Origin: Burkholderia sp. BCC0506
Lineage (GTDB): Bacteria; Pseudomonadota; Gammaproteobacteria; Burkholderiales; Burkholderiaceae
Reading direction: 5' to 3'
DNA length: 64,000 nucleotides
NCBI RefSeq assembly: GCF_902833145.1
Contig: NZ_CADFEN010000009.1
Span: 248,001 to 312,000, forward strand
Part shown: one piece after another, positions 53,899-64,000 of the stretch
Layout: every line of letters begins with the position of its first letter
Position numbering within the stretch: position 1 is the first letter of the stretch
Notes under the pieces: generated by a model
The model's input: the letters and a program-made list of their open reading frames with translations, nothing else
The model's database searches: none
What the model was told of the DNA's origin: nothing
Translations under genes and position numbers: made by a program

Positions 53899-56046
53899 AT
53901 GTCCATGTTCAACAAGGTCGTGAAGGAATTCCAGTGGGGCCAGCACAAGGTGCGCCTCGAAACCGGTGAAATCGCCCGCCAGGCGAGCGGTGCCGTGATC
54001 GTCGACGTCGAAGACACCGTCGTGCTGGCAACCGTCGTCGGCGCGAAGTCGGCGAAGCCGGGCCAGGATTTCTTCCCGCTGACCGTCGACTACCTCGAGA
54101 AGACCTACTCGGCCGGCAAGATCCCGGGCGGCTTCTTCCGCCGCGAAGGCCGTCCGTCCGAGCACGAGACGCTGACGTCGCGCCTGATCGACCGCCCGCT
54201 GCGCCCGCTGTTCCCGGAAGGTTTCTACAACGAAGTCCAGGTCGTGATCCACGTGCTGTCCGTGAACCCGGAAATCCCGGCGGACATCCCCGCGCTGATC
54301 GGCGCATCGGCCGCGCTCGCCGTGTCGGGCCTGCCGTTCAACGGCCCGGTCGGTGCCGCGCGTGTCGCGTACATCGACAACGCGTACGTGCTGAACCCGA
54401 CGCGTGACCAGATCAAGGCATCGAGCCTCGACCTCGTCGTCGCGGGGACGGAGCGCGCCGTGCTGATGGTCGAATCGGAAGCCGACCAACTGTCGGAAGA
54501 GGTGATGCTGGGCGCCGTGGTGTTCGGCCACGAGCAGATGCAGGTCGCGATCGACGCGATCCACGAGCTGGTGCGCGACGGCGGCAAGCCCGAGTGGGAC
54601 TGGCAGCCGGCGCCGAAGAACGAGGCGCTGATCGCACGCGTGACCGAGCTCGCGCAGAACGATCTGCTCGCCGCCTACCAGTTGCGCGACAAGCAGGCGC
54701 GTTCGGCGAAGCTGAAGGAAGTCTACGCGGCGACCTCGGCGAAGCTCGAGGAAGAAGCGCTGGCGGCCGGCACGGTCGCGGCCGACAAGGCCACCGTCGG
54801 CAATATCCTGTTCGACATCGAAGCGAAGATCGTCCGCTCGCAGATCCTGAACGGCGAGCCGCGCATCGACGGCCGCGACACGCGCACCGTGCGCCCGATC
54901 GAAATCCGTACCGGCGTGCTGCCGCGTACCCACGGCTCGGCGCTGTTCACGCGCGGCGAGACGCAGGCGCTGGTCGTCGCGACGCTCGGCACGAAGGGTG
55001 ACGAGCAGATCATCGATGCGCTCGAAGGCGAATACCGCGAGCGCTTCATGCTCCACTACAACATGCCCCCGTTCGCGACCGGCGAAACGGGCCGCGTCGG
55101 CTCGCCGAAGCGCCGCGAAATCGGCCACGGCCGCCTCGCGAAGCGCGCGCTGGTCAAGTGCCTGCCGAGCGCCGACGAATTCGGCTACTCGATCCGCGTC
55201 GTGTCGGAAATCACCGAGTCGAACGGTTCGTCGTCGATGGCATCGGTGTGCGGCGGCTGCCTCGCGCTGATGGACGCCGGCGTGCCGATGAAGGCGCACG
55301 TCGCGGGTATCGCGATGGGCCTGATCCTCGAAGGCAACAAGTTCGCGGTGCTGACCGACATCCTCGGCGACGAAGACCACCTCGGCGACATGGACTTCAA
55401 GGTGGCCGGCACCGAGCAAGGCGTGACGGCGCTGCAGATGGACATCAAGATCCAGGGCATCACGAAGGAAATCATGCAGGTCGCGCTCGCGCAGGCGAAG
55501 GAAGGCCGCATGCACATCCTCGGCAAGATGACGTCGGCGGTGTCGGGTGCGAACACGCAACTGTCGGAATTCGCGCCGCGCATGATCACGATCAAGATCA
55601 ACCCGGAAAAGATCCGCGACGTGATCGGCAAGGGTGGCTCGGTGATCCGCGCGCTGACGGAAGAAACAGGCACGACCATCGACATCTCGGATGACGGCGT
55701 CGTGACGATCGCGAGCACGAGCAGCGAAGGCATGGCCGAAGCGAAGAAGCGCATCGAGCAGATCACGGCCGAGATCGAAGTCGGCCAGGTGTATGAAGGC
55801 ACGGTGCTCAAGCTGCTCGATTTCGGCGCGATCGTGAACCTGCTGCCGGGCAAGGACGGCCTGCTGCACATCTCGGAAATCGTCAACGAGCGCGTGAAGG
55901 ACATCAACGACTACCTGAAGGAAGGTCAGCAGGTGAAGGTCAAGGTGATCCAGACGGACGAGAAGGGTCGCGTGCGTCTGTCGGCCAAGGCGCTGCTGAA
56001 TGAAGCAGCGGCCGCGGCGCAGTCGGATACGCCGCCGCAGCAGTAA
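53899..56046 (+). CDS. pnp: Polyribonucleotide nucleotidyltransferase
   Basis: PNPase of 715 residues. Two RNase PH cores ([31 protein letters not shown] and the second with [27 protein letters not shown]) flank an alpha domain. KH ([26 protein letters not shown]) and S1 ([31 protein letters not shown]) follow. It is a 3'-5' phosphorolytic exoribonuclease of the RNA degradosome. ATG at 53899 with AAAGGAG. Confidence 0.99.
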   Translation: MSMFNKVVKEFQWGQHKVRLETGEIARQASGAVIVDVEDTVVLATVVGAKSAKPGQDFFPLTVDYLEKTYSAGKIPGGFFRREGRPSEHETLTSRLIDRPLRPLFPEGFYNEVQVVIHVLSVNPEIPADIPALIGASAALAVSGLPFNGPVGAARVAYIDNAYVLNPTRDQIKASSLDLVVAGTERAVLMVESEADQLSEEVMLGAVVFGHEQMQVAIDAIHELVRDGGKPEWDWQPAPKNEALIARVTELAQNDLLAAYQLRDKQARSAKLKEVYAATSAKLEEEALAAGTVAADKATVGNILFDIEAKIVRSQILNGEPRIDGRDTRTVRPIEIRTGVLPRTHGSALFTRGETQALVVATLGTKGDEQIIDALEGEYRERFMLHYNMPPFATGETGRVGSPKRREIGHGRLAKRALVKCLPSADEFGYSIRVVSEITESNGSSSMASVCGGCLALMDAGVPMKAHVAGIAMGLILEGNKFAVLTDILGDEDHLGDMDFKVAGTEQGVTALQMDIKIQGITKEIMQVALAQAKEGRMHILGKMTSAVSGANTQLSEFAPRMITIKINPEKIRDVIGKGGSVIRALTEETGTTIDISDDGVVTIASTSSEGMAEAKKRIEQITAEIEVGQVYEGTVLKLLDFGAIVNLLPGKDGLLHISEIVNERVKDINDYLKEGQQVKVKVIQTDEKGRVRLSAKALLNEAAAAAQSDTPPQQ

Positions 56047-56061
56047 GCGGACGGGCGGATC

Positions 56062-56098
56062 AACGGCCGGCAGTGCGAAAGCGCGCCGGCCGTTTTTT
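56062..56098 (+). terminator. Terminator of pnp
   Basis: AACGGCCGGC (56062-56071) pairs with GCCGGCCGTT (56085-56094), followed by TTTT to 56098. Confidence 0.9.
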
Positions 56099-56194
56099 CT
56101 GTAGCATCGTTGTGCGGCGCAGCAGCGCCGGCGAGGCGTCCGCGCCGTGCGCGCGGGCGCGCCATCCGATTCCGATCCTGGAGCGATTTTCACC

Positions 56195-57214
56195 ATGAAA
56201 GCCATCGAAATCACCGAATTCGGCGCCCCCGACGTGCTGAAGCTCGCGGAGCGTCCGCGCCCCGAACCGAAGCGCGGCGAGGTGCTGATCAAGGTGGCGG
56301 CTTCCGGCGTGAACCGGCCCGACGTGTTCCAGCGCAAGGGCGCCTATGCGCCGCCGCCGGGTGCGTCGGATCTGCCGGGCCTCGAGGTCGCGGGCGAGAT
56401 CGTCGGCGGCGATTTGTCCGATGCGGCGCTGAATCCGTTCGGCCTGAAGCTCGGCGACCGCGTATGCGCGCTGCTCGCGGGCGGCGGCTATGCCGAATAT
56501 GCGGTCGCGCCGCTGCTGCAATGCCTGCCGGTGCCCGACGGCCTCACCGATATCGAGGCCGCCTCGCTGCCCGAAACGTTTTTCACCGTGTGGAGCAACG
56601 TGTTCGACCGCGCGCAGCTTGGCGCGGGCGAGGGCGGCGAGCACGAGACGCTGCTCGTGCAGGGCGGCTCGAGCGGCATCGGCGTGACGGCGATCCAGAT
56701 CGCGCATGCGCTCGGCTTTCGCGTGTTCGCGACGGCCGGCACCGCCGACAAGTGCCGCGCTTGCGAGGCGCTCGGCGCCGAGCGCGCGATCAACTACAAG
56801 ACCGAAGATTTCGTCGAAGTCGTGAAGTCGCTGACGCACGATCGCGGCGTCGACGTGATCCTCGACATGGTGGCGGGTTCGTACGTGCCGCGCGAGCTGT
56901 CCGCGCTCGCGGATGGCGGTCGTCTCGTGCTGATCGCGCTGCTCGGCGGCGCGAAGGCCGACGTCAATCTGAGCGAGATCCTGCGCCGCCGGCTGACGAT
57001 CACCGGTTCGACGCTGCGGCCGCGCCCGGTCGAATTCAAGGCGCGCATCGCCGCGCAACTGAAGGCGCGCGTGTGGCCGCTGCTCGCCGACGGCCGCATC
57101 AAGCCGGTGATCTATCGCGTGCTGCCCGCGGCCGACGCCGCGCAGGCGCATGCGCTGATGGAAAGCAGCGAGCATACCGGCAAGATCGTGCTCGATTGGG
57201 GTATGAACGCCTGA
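56195..57214 (+). CDS. NAD(P)H:quinone oxidoreductase (TP53I3/PIG3-like)
   Basis: Medium-chain reductase of 339 residues. It starts MKAIEITEFGAPDVLKLAERPRP, with ASGVNRPDVFQRKGAYAPPPGASDLPGLEVAGEI, the nucleotide-binding LLVQGGSSGIGVTAIQIAHALG and a C-terminal LMESSEHTGKIVLDWG. It belongs to the PIG3-type quinone oxidoreductase branch, which reduces quinones by NADPH. It differs from the zeta-crystallin type gene at 15.7 kb. It stands alone between pnp and tpiA. Confidence 0.92.
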   Translation: MKAIEITEFGAPDVLKLAERPRPEPKRGEVLIKVAASGVNRPDVFQRKGAYAPPPGASDLPGLEVAGEIVGGDLSDAALNPFGLKLGDRVCALLAGGGYAEYAVAPLLQCLPVPDGLTDIEAASLPETFFTVWSNVFDRAQLGAGEGGEHETLLVQGGSSGIGVTAIQIAHALGFRVFATAGTADKCRACEALGAERAINYKTEDFVEVVKSLTHDRGVDVILDMVAGSYVPRELSALADGGRLVLIALLGGAKADVNLSEILRRRLTITGSTLRPRPVEFKARIAAQLKARVWPLLADGRIKPVIYRVLPAADAAQAHALMESSEHTGKIVLDWGMNA

Positions 57215-57356
57215 CGGCCGGTGAGGCACGTACTTGACATGCGCGGTTTGACCGGTTCAAGCCGCGCGCAGTAAAATCGCGGGTTTGCTTCGCCAGATCC
57301 AACCTGACGGCCGGGTTCCGGCACGTTAATGACAAGATAGTGACGAGACAGACACG

Positions 57357-58112
57357 ATGTCGAAACAACGAACAAAGCGAGTGATCGGCAACTGGAAGAT
57401 GCACGGCCGGCTGGCCGGCAACCAGGCGCTGCTGAACGAAGTGGTGCAGGGTGCGGGCGCGGTGGCGGCTGAAACGTCGATCGGCGTGTGCGTGCCGTTC
57501 CCGTATCTCGCACAGGTTCAGGCGCAGCTCGGTGCGGGCCGTGTCGCGTTCGGTGCGCAGGACGTGTCCGCGCACGAGCAAGGTGCGTTCACCGGTGAGG
57601 TGGCGGCTGCGATGGTGGCGGAGTTCGGCGCGCAGTATGCGATCGTCGGCCACTCGGAGCGTCGCGCGTATCACGGCGAAAGCAACGAGACGGTCGCGGC
57701 GAAGACGCGGCGCGCGCTCGCGGCGGGGCTCACGCCGGTCGTGTGCGTCGGCGAGACGCTCGACGAGCGCGAGTCGGGCGCGACCGAGCAGGTCGTCGGC
57801 GCGCAGCTCGACGCAGTGCTGGCCGTGCTGACGGCTGACGAGGCCGCACGCATCGTCGTCGCGTACGAGCCGGTCTGGGCGATCGGCACGGGCAAGAGCG
57901 CGACGTCGGCGCAGGCGCAGGACGTGCACGCGTTCCTGCGTGCGCGTCTCGCGGCAAAGGGGGCGGCGGACGTGTCCGTGCTGTACGGCGGCAGCGTGAA
58001 GCCGGACAACGCGGAGGAGCTGTTCGCGCAGCCGGACATCGACGGCGGCCTGATCGGCGGCGCGTCGCTGAAGGCGGAAGATTTCCTGGCGATCTGCCGG
58101 GCCGCGCGTTGA
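57357..58112 (+). CDS. tpiA: Triosephosphate isomerase
   Basis: TIM of 251 residues: VIGNWKMHG with catalytic Lys, [14 protein letters not shown] (His), the active-site loop [17 protein letters not shown] (Glu) and [15 protein letters not shown]. It interconverts DHAP and glyceraldehyde-3-phosphate. The ATG at 57357 lies 142 bp after the quinone oxidoreductase stop. Confidence 0.99.
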   Translation: MSKQRTKRVIGNWKMHGRLAGNQALLNEVVQGAGAVAAETSIGVCVPFPYLAQVQAQLGAGRVAFGAQDVSAHEQGAFTGEVAAAMVAEFGAQYAIVGHSERRAYHGESNETVAAKTRRALAAGLTPVVCVGETLDERESGATEQVVGAQLDAVLAVLTADEAARIVVAYEPVWAIGTGKSATSAQAQDVHAFLRARLAAKGAADVSVLYGGSVKPDNAEELFAQPDIDGGLIGGASLKAEDFLAICRAAR

Positions 58113-58184
58113 GCGGTCCGAGATCGAATTGAACCATGACGGCGGCCGGTCGGTCCGGTCGCCCGATCCAATCGGGTGGGTGTG

Positions 58185-58562
58185 ATGCTGTTATTCAAGA
58201 CGCTGATTATTGTCGTGCAGGTGCTGTCTGCACTGGGTGTGATCGGGCTCGTGCTGCTGCAGCACGGCAAGGGTGCCGACATGGGTGCCGCATTCGGCAG
58301 CGGCGCGTCGGGCAGCCTGTTCGGTGCGACGGGCTCGGCGAACTTCCTGTCGCGCACGACGGGCATTCTCGCGACGATCTTCTTCGTGGCGACGCTCGCG
58401 CTGACGTACCTCGGTTCGTACAAGTCGACGCCGTCGGCGGGCGTGCTCGGCACGGCGGTGACCGCGCCGGCATCGGCGCCTGCGGCATCGGCGCCGGCTG
58501 TCGCGGCGTCCGCTGCGGCCGGTTCGGCCGCGAGCGCGCCGGGCCAGGATGTCCCGAAATAA
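58185..58562 (+). CDS. secG: Preprotein translocase subunit SecG
   Basis: Protein of 125 residues with two helices (KTLIIVVQVLSALGVIGLVLLQHGKGADMGAAFGSG, LATIFFVATLALTYLG) and the conserved LLQHGKGADMG loop. The C-terminus is a long Ala/Pro-rich tail. It assists SecYE in export. I chose the ATG at 58185 (MLLFKTLI); in-frame GTGs lie just upstream. Order tpiA-secG-tRNA-Leu-nuo is conserved in many proteobacteria. Confidence 0.96.
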   Translation: MLLFKTLIIVVQVLSALGVIGLVLLQHGKGADMGAAFGSGASGSLFGATGSANFLSRTTGILATIFFVATLALTYLGSYKSTPSAGVLGTAVTAPASAPAASAPAVAASAAAGSAASAPGQDVPK

Positions 58563-58588
58563 AAAGTTAATTTTTTTGCGGTTGTGCG

Positions 58589-58617
58589 TTGAACAAATCT
58601 GGAACTCGGGTTAGAAT
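58589..58617 (+). promoter_or_regulatory. Promoter of tRNA-Leu
   Basis: TTGAAC (58589-58594), 17-base spacer, TAGAAT (58612-58617). Predicted start about 58624, 50 bases before the mature tRNA. Confidence 0.7.
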
Positions 58618-58673
58618 TTAATTCTTGAAGCGATTCGCGGGAAACAAGCAGTACGACCCGAGTTGCATGCAGT

Positions 58674-58758
58674 GCCGACGTGGTGAAATTGGTAGACACG
58701 CTATCTTGAGGGGGTAGTGGCGAAAGCTGTGCGAGTTCGAGTCTCGCCGTCGGCACCA
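58674..58758 (+). tRNA. tRNA-Leu (anticodon GAG)
   Basis: 85-base class II tRNA including encoded CCA. The acceptor stem GCCGACG pairs with CGTCGGC. The anticodon arm is CTATC-TTGAGGG-GGTAG with GAG at 58708-58710, which reads CUC and CUU. The long variable arm and TTCGAGT T-loop are intact. It lies between secG and nuoA and has its own promoter and terminator. Confidence 0.97.
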
Positions 58759-58768
58759 AAGTTACTCA

Positions 58769-58799
58769 ATGCCAGCCGCTTCCAGTGGCTGGCATTTTT
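58769..58799 (+). terminator. Terminator of tRNA-Leu
   Basis: ATGCCAGCC (58769-58777) pairs with GGCTGGCAT (58787-58795), then four T. Confidence 0.9.
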
Positions 58800-58911
58800 C
58801 ATTTGTGGGGTGGGCTTGCGGTTGTCTTGCGATCGCCTGTACTCCGAAATGATTCCTTCCGCCGGAAGTGGTATTCTCCGGACGCTCAGAACCAACCGAT
58901 AGAGGATTGCC

Positions 58912-59271
58912 TTGAACCTCGCAGCCTATTACCCCGTCTTGTTGTTCCTCCTCGTGGGCACTGGTTTAGGTATAGCGCTGGTCAGCATCGGCAAGCTCCT
59001 TGGTCCCAACAAGCCGGACGTCGAGAAGAACGCACCGTACGAGTGCGGTTTCGAAGCCTTTGAAGACGCCCGGATGAAATTCGACGTCCGGTACTACCTC
59101 GTCGCCATCCTGTTCATCATCTTCGATCTCGAAACCGCATTCCTGTTCCCGTGGGGCGTCGCGCTCCGGGACATCGGCTGGCCGGGTTTCATCGCAATGA
59201 TGATTTTTCTGCTCGAATTCCTGCTGGGCTTTGCCTATATCTGGAAGAAAGGCGGCCTCGACTGGGAGTGA
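58912..59271 (+). CDS. nuoA: NADH-quinone oxidoreductase subunit A
   Basis: Three-helix complex I subunit of 119 residues: [18 protein letters not shown], the conserved [33 protein letters not shown] loop and helix, and C-terminal [16 protein letters not shown]. It starts with TTG at 58912 and AGAGGA six bases before. It heads the nuo operon. A TATTCT (58872-58877) could be its -10, weakly supported. Confidence 0.97.
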
Positions 59272-59333
59272 TGGGTTAATCGCCGGTTTGCATGGGCGGC
59301 CGCGCTCGGTCGCTCGTCTGGAGTGGAAAGCAA

Positions 59334-59813
59334 ATGAGTATCGAAGGGGTCTTGAAGGAAGGGTTTGTCACCACGACGGCTGACAAGCTGATCAACTGGA
59401 CGCGTACCGGCTCGCTGTGGCCGATGACGTTCGGGCTCGCGTGTTGCGCCGTCGAGATGATGCATGCGGGTGCGGCCCGCTACGACCTGGACCGGTTCGG
59501 CGTCGTGTTCCGTCCGAGTCCGCGTCAGTCGGACGTGATGATCGTCGCCGGCACGCTGTGCAACAAGATGGCGCCCGCGCTGCGCCGCGTGTACGACCAG
59601 ATGGCCGAGCCGCGCTGGGTGATCTCGATGGGGTCGTGCGCGAACGGTGGTGGTTACTACCACTACTCATACTCGGTGGTCCGCGGCTGCGACCGGATCG
59701 TGCCGGTCGACGTCTACGTGCCGGGCTGTCCGCCCACGGCCGAGGCGCTGGTCTACGGCGTGATCCAGCTTCAGGCGAAGATCCGTCGCACCAATACCAT
59801 CGCCCGTCAATAA
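59334..59813 (+). CDS. nuoB: NADH-quinone oxidoreductase subunit B
   Basis: Subunit of 159 residues carrying cluster N2 ligands: the tandem CC in [32 protein letters not shown] and VPGCPP. It is the last Fe-S cluster before quinone. The ATG at 59334 ([12 protein letters not shown]) has GGAAAGC upstream. Frame further upstream is not conserved. Confidence 0.98.
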   Translation: MSIEGVLKEGFVTTTADKLINWTRTGSLWPMTFGLACCAVEMMHAGAARYDLDRFGVVFRPSPRQSDVMIVAGTLCNKMAPALRRVYDQMAEPRWVISMGSCANGGGYYHYSYSVVRGCDRIVPVDVYVPGCPPTAEALVYGVIQLQAKIRRTNTIARQ

Positions 59814-59834
59814 AGCCCCGAGCGTCCCCTCAAT

Positions 59835-60437
59835 ATGGCAAGCAAAATCGAGACCCTCAAGGCCAACCTCGAAGCCGCGCTCGGCGCGCGCGTGGTGAGC
59901 CTCACCGAAGCGATCGGTGAACTGACGCTCGTCGTGAAGGCGAGCGATTACCTCGAAGTCGCAAAGACGCTGCGCGACGATCCGAAGCTCCGTTTCGAGC
60001 AGCTGATCGACCTCTGCGGCGTCGACTACCAGACCTTCGGCGACGGCGCCTATGACGGCCCGCGCTTCGCGGCCGTGTCGCACCTGCTGTCGGTCACGAA
60101 CAACTGGCGCCTGCGCCTGCGCGCATTCGCGCCGGACGACGATCTGCCGATCGTGGCGTCGCTGGTCGACATCTGGACCTCGGCGAACTGGTACGAGCGC
60201 GAAGCGTTCGACCTGTACGGCATCGTGTTCGAAGGCCACCCCGACCTGCGCCGCATCCTCACCGACTACGGCTTCATCGGTCACCCGTTCCGCAAGGACT
60301 TCCCGGTGTCCGGCTACGTCGAAATGCGTTACGACCCGGAAGAGAAGCGGGTCGTGTACCAGCCGGTGACGATCGAGCCGCGCGAAATCACGCCGCGCGT
60401 GATCCGCGAGGATCGCTATGGCGGTCTGAAACATTAA
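59835..60437 (+). CDS. nuoC: NADH-quinone oxidoreductase subunit C
   Basis: Subunit of 200 residues (30-kDa type), separate from Nuo[45 protein letters not shown] is the family signature. It sits in the peripheral arm near NuoD. It is 21 bp after nuoB and nine bp before nuoD. Confidence 0.98.
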   Translation: MASKIETLKANLEAALGARVVSLTEAIGELTLVVKASDYLEVAKTLRDDPKLRFEQLIDLCGVDYQTFGDGAYDGPRFAAVSHLLSVTNNWRLRLRAFAPDDDLPIVASLVDIWTSANWYEREAFDLYGIVFEGHPDLRRILTDYGFIGHPFRKDFPVSGYVEMRYDPEEKRVVYQPVTIEPREITPRVIREDRYGGLKH

Positions 60438-60446
60438 GGGGGCGTC

Positions 60447-61700
<1,254 letters not shown>

Positions 61701-61886
61701 ATGGTTGCGCCGCCCGCGAGCGCGGGCGGCGAGCAGTCCGTCACACGCGAAGTGACATGCGGTATGCGCCGAACCGGCGCGGCTTCGCAAGCTGTCAACA
61801 GAGTGAGCGCCAGGTCTGCCGTCCATGCACCCCCAGTGTGCGGCAGGTTGTTCGTTCGGTAGGAATTGAAAGAGTCGTGTCTGAAA

Positions 61887-62372
61887 ATGATCTCAGCTGA
61901 AGGCCTGAAGGAAATCGATCGAGCGTTGACGAAGTATCCCGCCGATCAGAAACAGTCCGCCGTGATGTCGGCGTTGGCCGTGGCTCAAGAAGAGCATGGC
62001 TGGCTGTCGCCCGAACTGATGCAGTTCGTTGCGGACTATCTCGGCATGCCGGCCGTCGCCGTGCAGGAAGTCGCGACGTTCTACACGATGTACGAGCTCA
62101 AACCGGTCGGCAAGCACAAGATCACGCTCTGCACGAACCTGCCGTGCCAGCTCGGCCCGCACGGCGGCGCGGAAGCGGCTGCCGACTACCTGAAACAGAA
62201 GCTGGGCATCGGCTTCGGCGAGACCACGCCCGACGGCAAGTTCACGCTGAAGGAAGGCGAATGCATGGGCTCGTGCGGCGATGCGCCGGTGCTGCTGGTG
62301 AACAATCACAGAATGTGCAGCTTCATGAGCCGCGAGAAGATCGACCAGCTGCTTGAGGAGCTCTCGAAATGA
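61887..62372 (+). CDS. nuoE: NADH-quinone oxidoreductase subunit E
   Basis: Thioredoxin-like 2Fe-2S subunit of 161 residues: [11 protein letters not shown], ligands in [13 protein letters not shown] and [13 protein letters not shown] chose the ATG at 61887 ([11 protein letters not shown]); a TTG at 61866 with AGGAA is a possible longer start. A 186-bp gap separates it from nuoD. The stop overlaps nuoF (ATGA). Confidence 0.97.
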   Translation: MISAEGLKEIDRALTKYPADQKQSAVMSALAVAQEEHGWLSPELMQFVADYLGMPAVAVQEVATFYTMYELKPVGKHKITLCTNLPCQLGPHGGAEAAADYLKQKLGIGFGETTPDGKFTLKEGECMGSCGDAPVLLVNNHRMCSFMSREKIDQLLEELSK

Positions 62373-63691
62373 CGTCCCTCCACGACCGTCACATCAAACC
62401 GCTGATCCTCGCTGGTCTGAACGGCGAGAACTGGCACCTCGAAGACTACGTTGCGCGCGGCGGCTACAAGCAGCTGCGCCGCATTCTCGAAGAAAAGATT
62501 CCGCCCGAGCAGGTGATTGCCGACGTGAAGGCGTCGGGCCTGCGCGGCCGCGGCGGTGCGGGCTTCCCGACCGGCCTGAAGTGGAGCTTCATGCCGCGCC
62601 AGTTCCCGGGGCAGAAGTACCTCGTCTGCAACTCGGACGAAGGCGAGCCGGGCACGTTCAAGGATCGCGACATCCTGCGCTGGAACCCGCACGCGCTGAT
62701 CGAGGGCATGGCCATCGGCGCGTACGCGATGGGCATCACCGTCGGCTACAACTACATCCACGGCGAAATCTTCGAAGTGTATCGACGCTTCGAAGCCGCG
62801 CTCGACGAAGCGCGCGCGGCCGGGTTCCTCGGCGACAACATCATGGGCTCGGAATTCTCGTTCCAGCTGCACGCGCACCACGGTTACGGCGCGTACATCT
62901 GCGGCGAGGAAACGGCGCTGCTCGAGTCGCTCGAAGGCAAGAAGGGCCAGCCGCGCTTCAAGCCGCCGTTCCCGGCGAGCTTCGGCGTGTACGGCAAGCC
63001 GACCACGATCAACAACACCGAGACGTTCGCCGCGGTGCCGTTCCTGCTGGCCATCGGGCCGCAGAATTACCTCGAGATCGGCAAGCCGAACAACGGCGGC
63101 ACGAAGATCTTCTCGGTGTCGGGCGACGTCGAGCGTCCGGGCAACTACGAAGTGCCGCTCGGCACGCCGTTCGCGACGCTGATGGAGCTCGCCGGCGGGA
63201 TGCGCGGCGGCAAGAAGATCAAGGCGGTGATTCCGGGCGGCTCGTCCGCGCCGGTGATCCCGGGCGACATCATGATGCAGACGGATCTCGACTACGATTC
63301 GATCGCGAAGGCGGGCTCGATGCTCGGTTCCGGCGCGGTGATCGTGATGGACGAGACGCGCTGCATGGTGCGCTCGCTGCTGCGCCTGTCGTACTTCTAC
63401 TACGAGGAGTCGTGCGGCCAGTGCACGCCGTGCCGTGAAGGCACCGGCTGGCTGTATCGCGTCGTGAACCGTATCGAACACGGCGAAGGGCGCCAGGAAG
63501 ATCTGGACCTGCTGAACTCGGTGGCCGAGAACATCATGGGCCGCACGATCTGTGCGCTCGGCGATGCGGCGGCGATGCCGGTGCGCGGGATGCTCAAGCA
63601 CTACTGGGACGAATTCGCGTACCACGTCGAGCACAAGCACTGCATGGTCGGCGGCCACGCGCCGCATGTGGCTTCGGCTGCGGCGGCCTGA
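62369..63691 (+). CDS. nuoF: NADH-quinone oxidoreductase subunit F
   Basis: NADH/FMN-binding subunit of 440 residues: [16 protein letters not shown] for [34 protein letters not shown] for FMN and [12 protein letters not shown] for cluster N3. It is the entry point of electrons. The start overlaps the nuoE stop by four bases. Confidence 0.99.
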   Translation: MTSLHDRHIKPLILAGLNGENWHLEDYVARGGYKQLRRILEEKIPPEQVIADVKASGLRGRGGAGFPTGLKWSFMPRQFPGQKYLVCNSDEGEPGTFKDRDILRWNPHALIEGMAIGAYAMGITVGYNYIHGEIFEVYRRFEAALDEARAAGFLGDNIMGSEFSFQLHAHHGYGAYICGEETALLESLEGKKGQPRFKPPFPASFGVYGKPTTINNTETFAAVPFLLAIGPQNYLEIGKPNNGGTKIFSVSGDVERPGNYEVPLGTPFATLMELAGGMRGGKKIKAVIPGGSSAPVIPGDIMMQTDLDYDSIAKAGSMLGSGAVIVMDETRCMVRSLLRLSYFYYEESCGQCTPCREGTGWLYRVVNRIEHGEGRQEDLDLLNSVAENIMGRTICALGDAAAMPVRGMLKHYWDEFAYHVEHKHCMVGGHAPHVASAAAA

Positions 63692-63776
63692 AGCGAAACA
63701 CCCGGTTGCGGAATTTGAGCGCACGGTCGGGCCAAGGCGCGAACGGGCGGAAATAGGTTAAGGACCATTCACCATC

Positions 63777-64000
63777 ATGGTTGAACTTGAAATAGACGGC
63801 AAGAAGGTCGAGGTGCCCGAAGGCAGCATGGTGATCCAGGCTGCGCACAAGGCGGATACGTACATTCCTCACTTCTGCTATCACAAGAAACTGTCGGTCG
63901 CGGCCAACTGCCGGATGTGTCTCGTCGAAGTCGAGAAGATGCCGAAGGCCGTGCCTGCCTGCGCGACGCCCGTGTCGGCCGGCATGATCGTGCGCACGCA
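63777..64000 (+). CDS. nuoG: NADH-quinone oxidoreductase subunit G (5' part)
   Basis: The first 74 codons are in the window: MVELEIDGKKVEVPEGSM, then HFCYHKKLSVAANCRMCLVEVEK with the 2Fe-2S ligands of N1b and the start of PACATPVSAGM. The gene is cut by the window end. It is 85 bp after nuoF, with TAAGGA before the ATG. Confidence 0.97.
   Translation, partial: MVELEIDGKKVEVPEGSMVIQAAHKADTYIPHFCYHKKLSVAANCRMCLVEVEKMPKAVPACATPVSAGMIVRT

Overview
The window is a high-GC, gene-dense stretch of a betaproteobacterial chromosome. Gene content, order and protein style (rng-maf-rlmH-rsfS-nadD, ilvBHC-psd-pssA-leuA, rpsO-pnp, tpiA-secG-tRNA-Leu-nuoA...) point to the main chromosome of a Burkholderia species, probably of the B. 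cepacia complex. The species is inferred from recognised families and synteny, not from a database comparison. I see no rRNA, CRISPR array, prophage or intact insertion sequence.

Layout. 1-4.0 kb: end of an RcnB-like gene, a short FUSC-type membrane protein, a lipoprotein/MFS pair and yggL. 4.2-4.9 kb: a small accessory pair, an apparently frameshifted gene followed by a DUF1493 gene. 4.9-12.8 kb: a long minus-strand housekeeping block (rng, maf, rlmH, rsfS, nadD, hemF, purD, yebC, upp). 13-14.2 kb: an unusual SDR and mgsA. 14.3-15.7 kb: an accessory island with a type VI amidase effector (Tae4-like), its Tai-family immunity gene and about 500 bp of non-coding DNA. 15.7-25.3 kb: a quinone oxidoreductase, then the kdp potassium-uptake operon with two miniprotein genes in front (the second is kdpF), followed by kdpABC and kdpDE. 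25.5-31.6 kb: a DUF333 protein, a guanidine-II riboswitch with its SMR exporter, a DUF4126/FtsX-like permease pair, a truncated haemoglobin, an AlaX editing protein and a DUF924 protein. 31.7-36 kb: an ArnT-like glycosyltransferase and a tetR-LOG-SDR operon. 36.2-38.8 kb: a three-gene lipid operon (metallophosphoesterase, GT4 glycosyltransferase, diacylglycerol kinase) with a Pho-box-like/palindromic element in front. 38.9-41.2 kb: an ECF sigma operon with DUF3619, DUF3106 and RDD proteins.

41.4-48.6 kb is the branched-chain amino acid block: ilvB, ilvH, ilvC, then psd and pssA (phosphatidylethanolamine synthesis), then leuA behind a leucine-rich leader peptide. 48.7-50.9 kb pairs a SulP anion transporter with a beta-carbonic anhydrase, suggesting bicarbonate handling. 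51-53.2 kb holds a lipoprotein and an orphan periplasmic binding protein. 53.3-58.8 kb carries rpsO, pnp (preceded by a long hairpin), a second quinone oxidoreductase, tpiA, secG and tRNA-Leu(GAG). The window ends inside nuoG of the complex I operon (nuoA-G).

The most interesting signals are the possible phosphate-responsive lipid-remodelling operon, the Tae4/Tai4 island, the leuA leader peptide that appears to be leaderless, the guanidine-II riboswitch starting at the predicted +1, the extra miniprotein in the kdp operon, the seven-T frameshift before the DUF1493 gene, the hairpin in front of pnp, and the probable CTG start of nadD.
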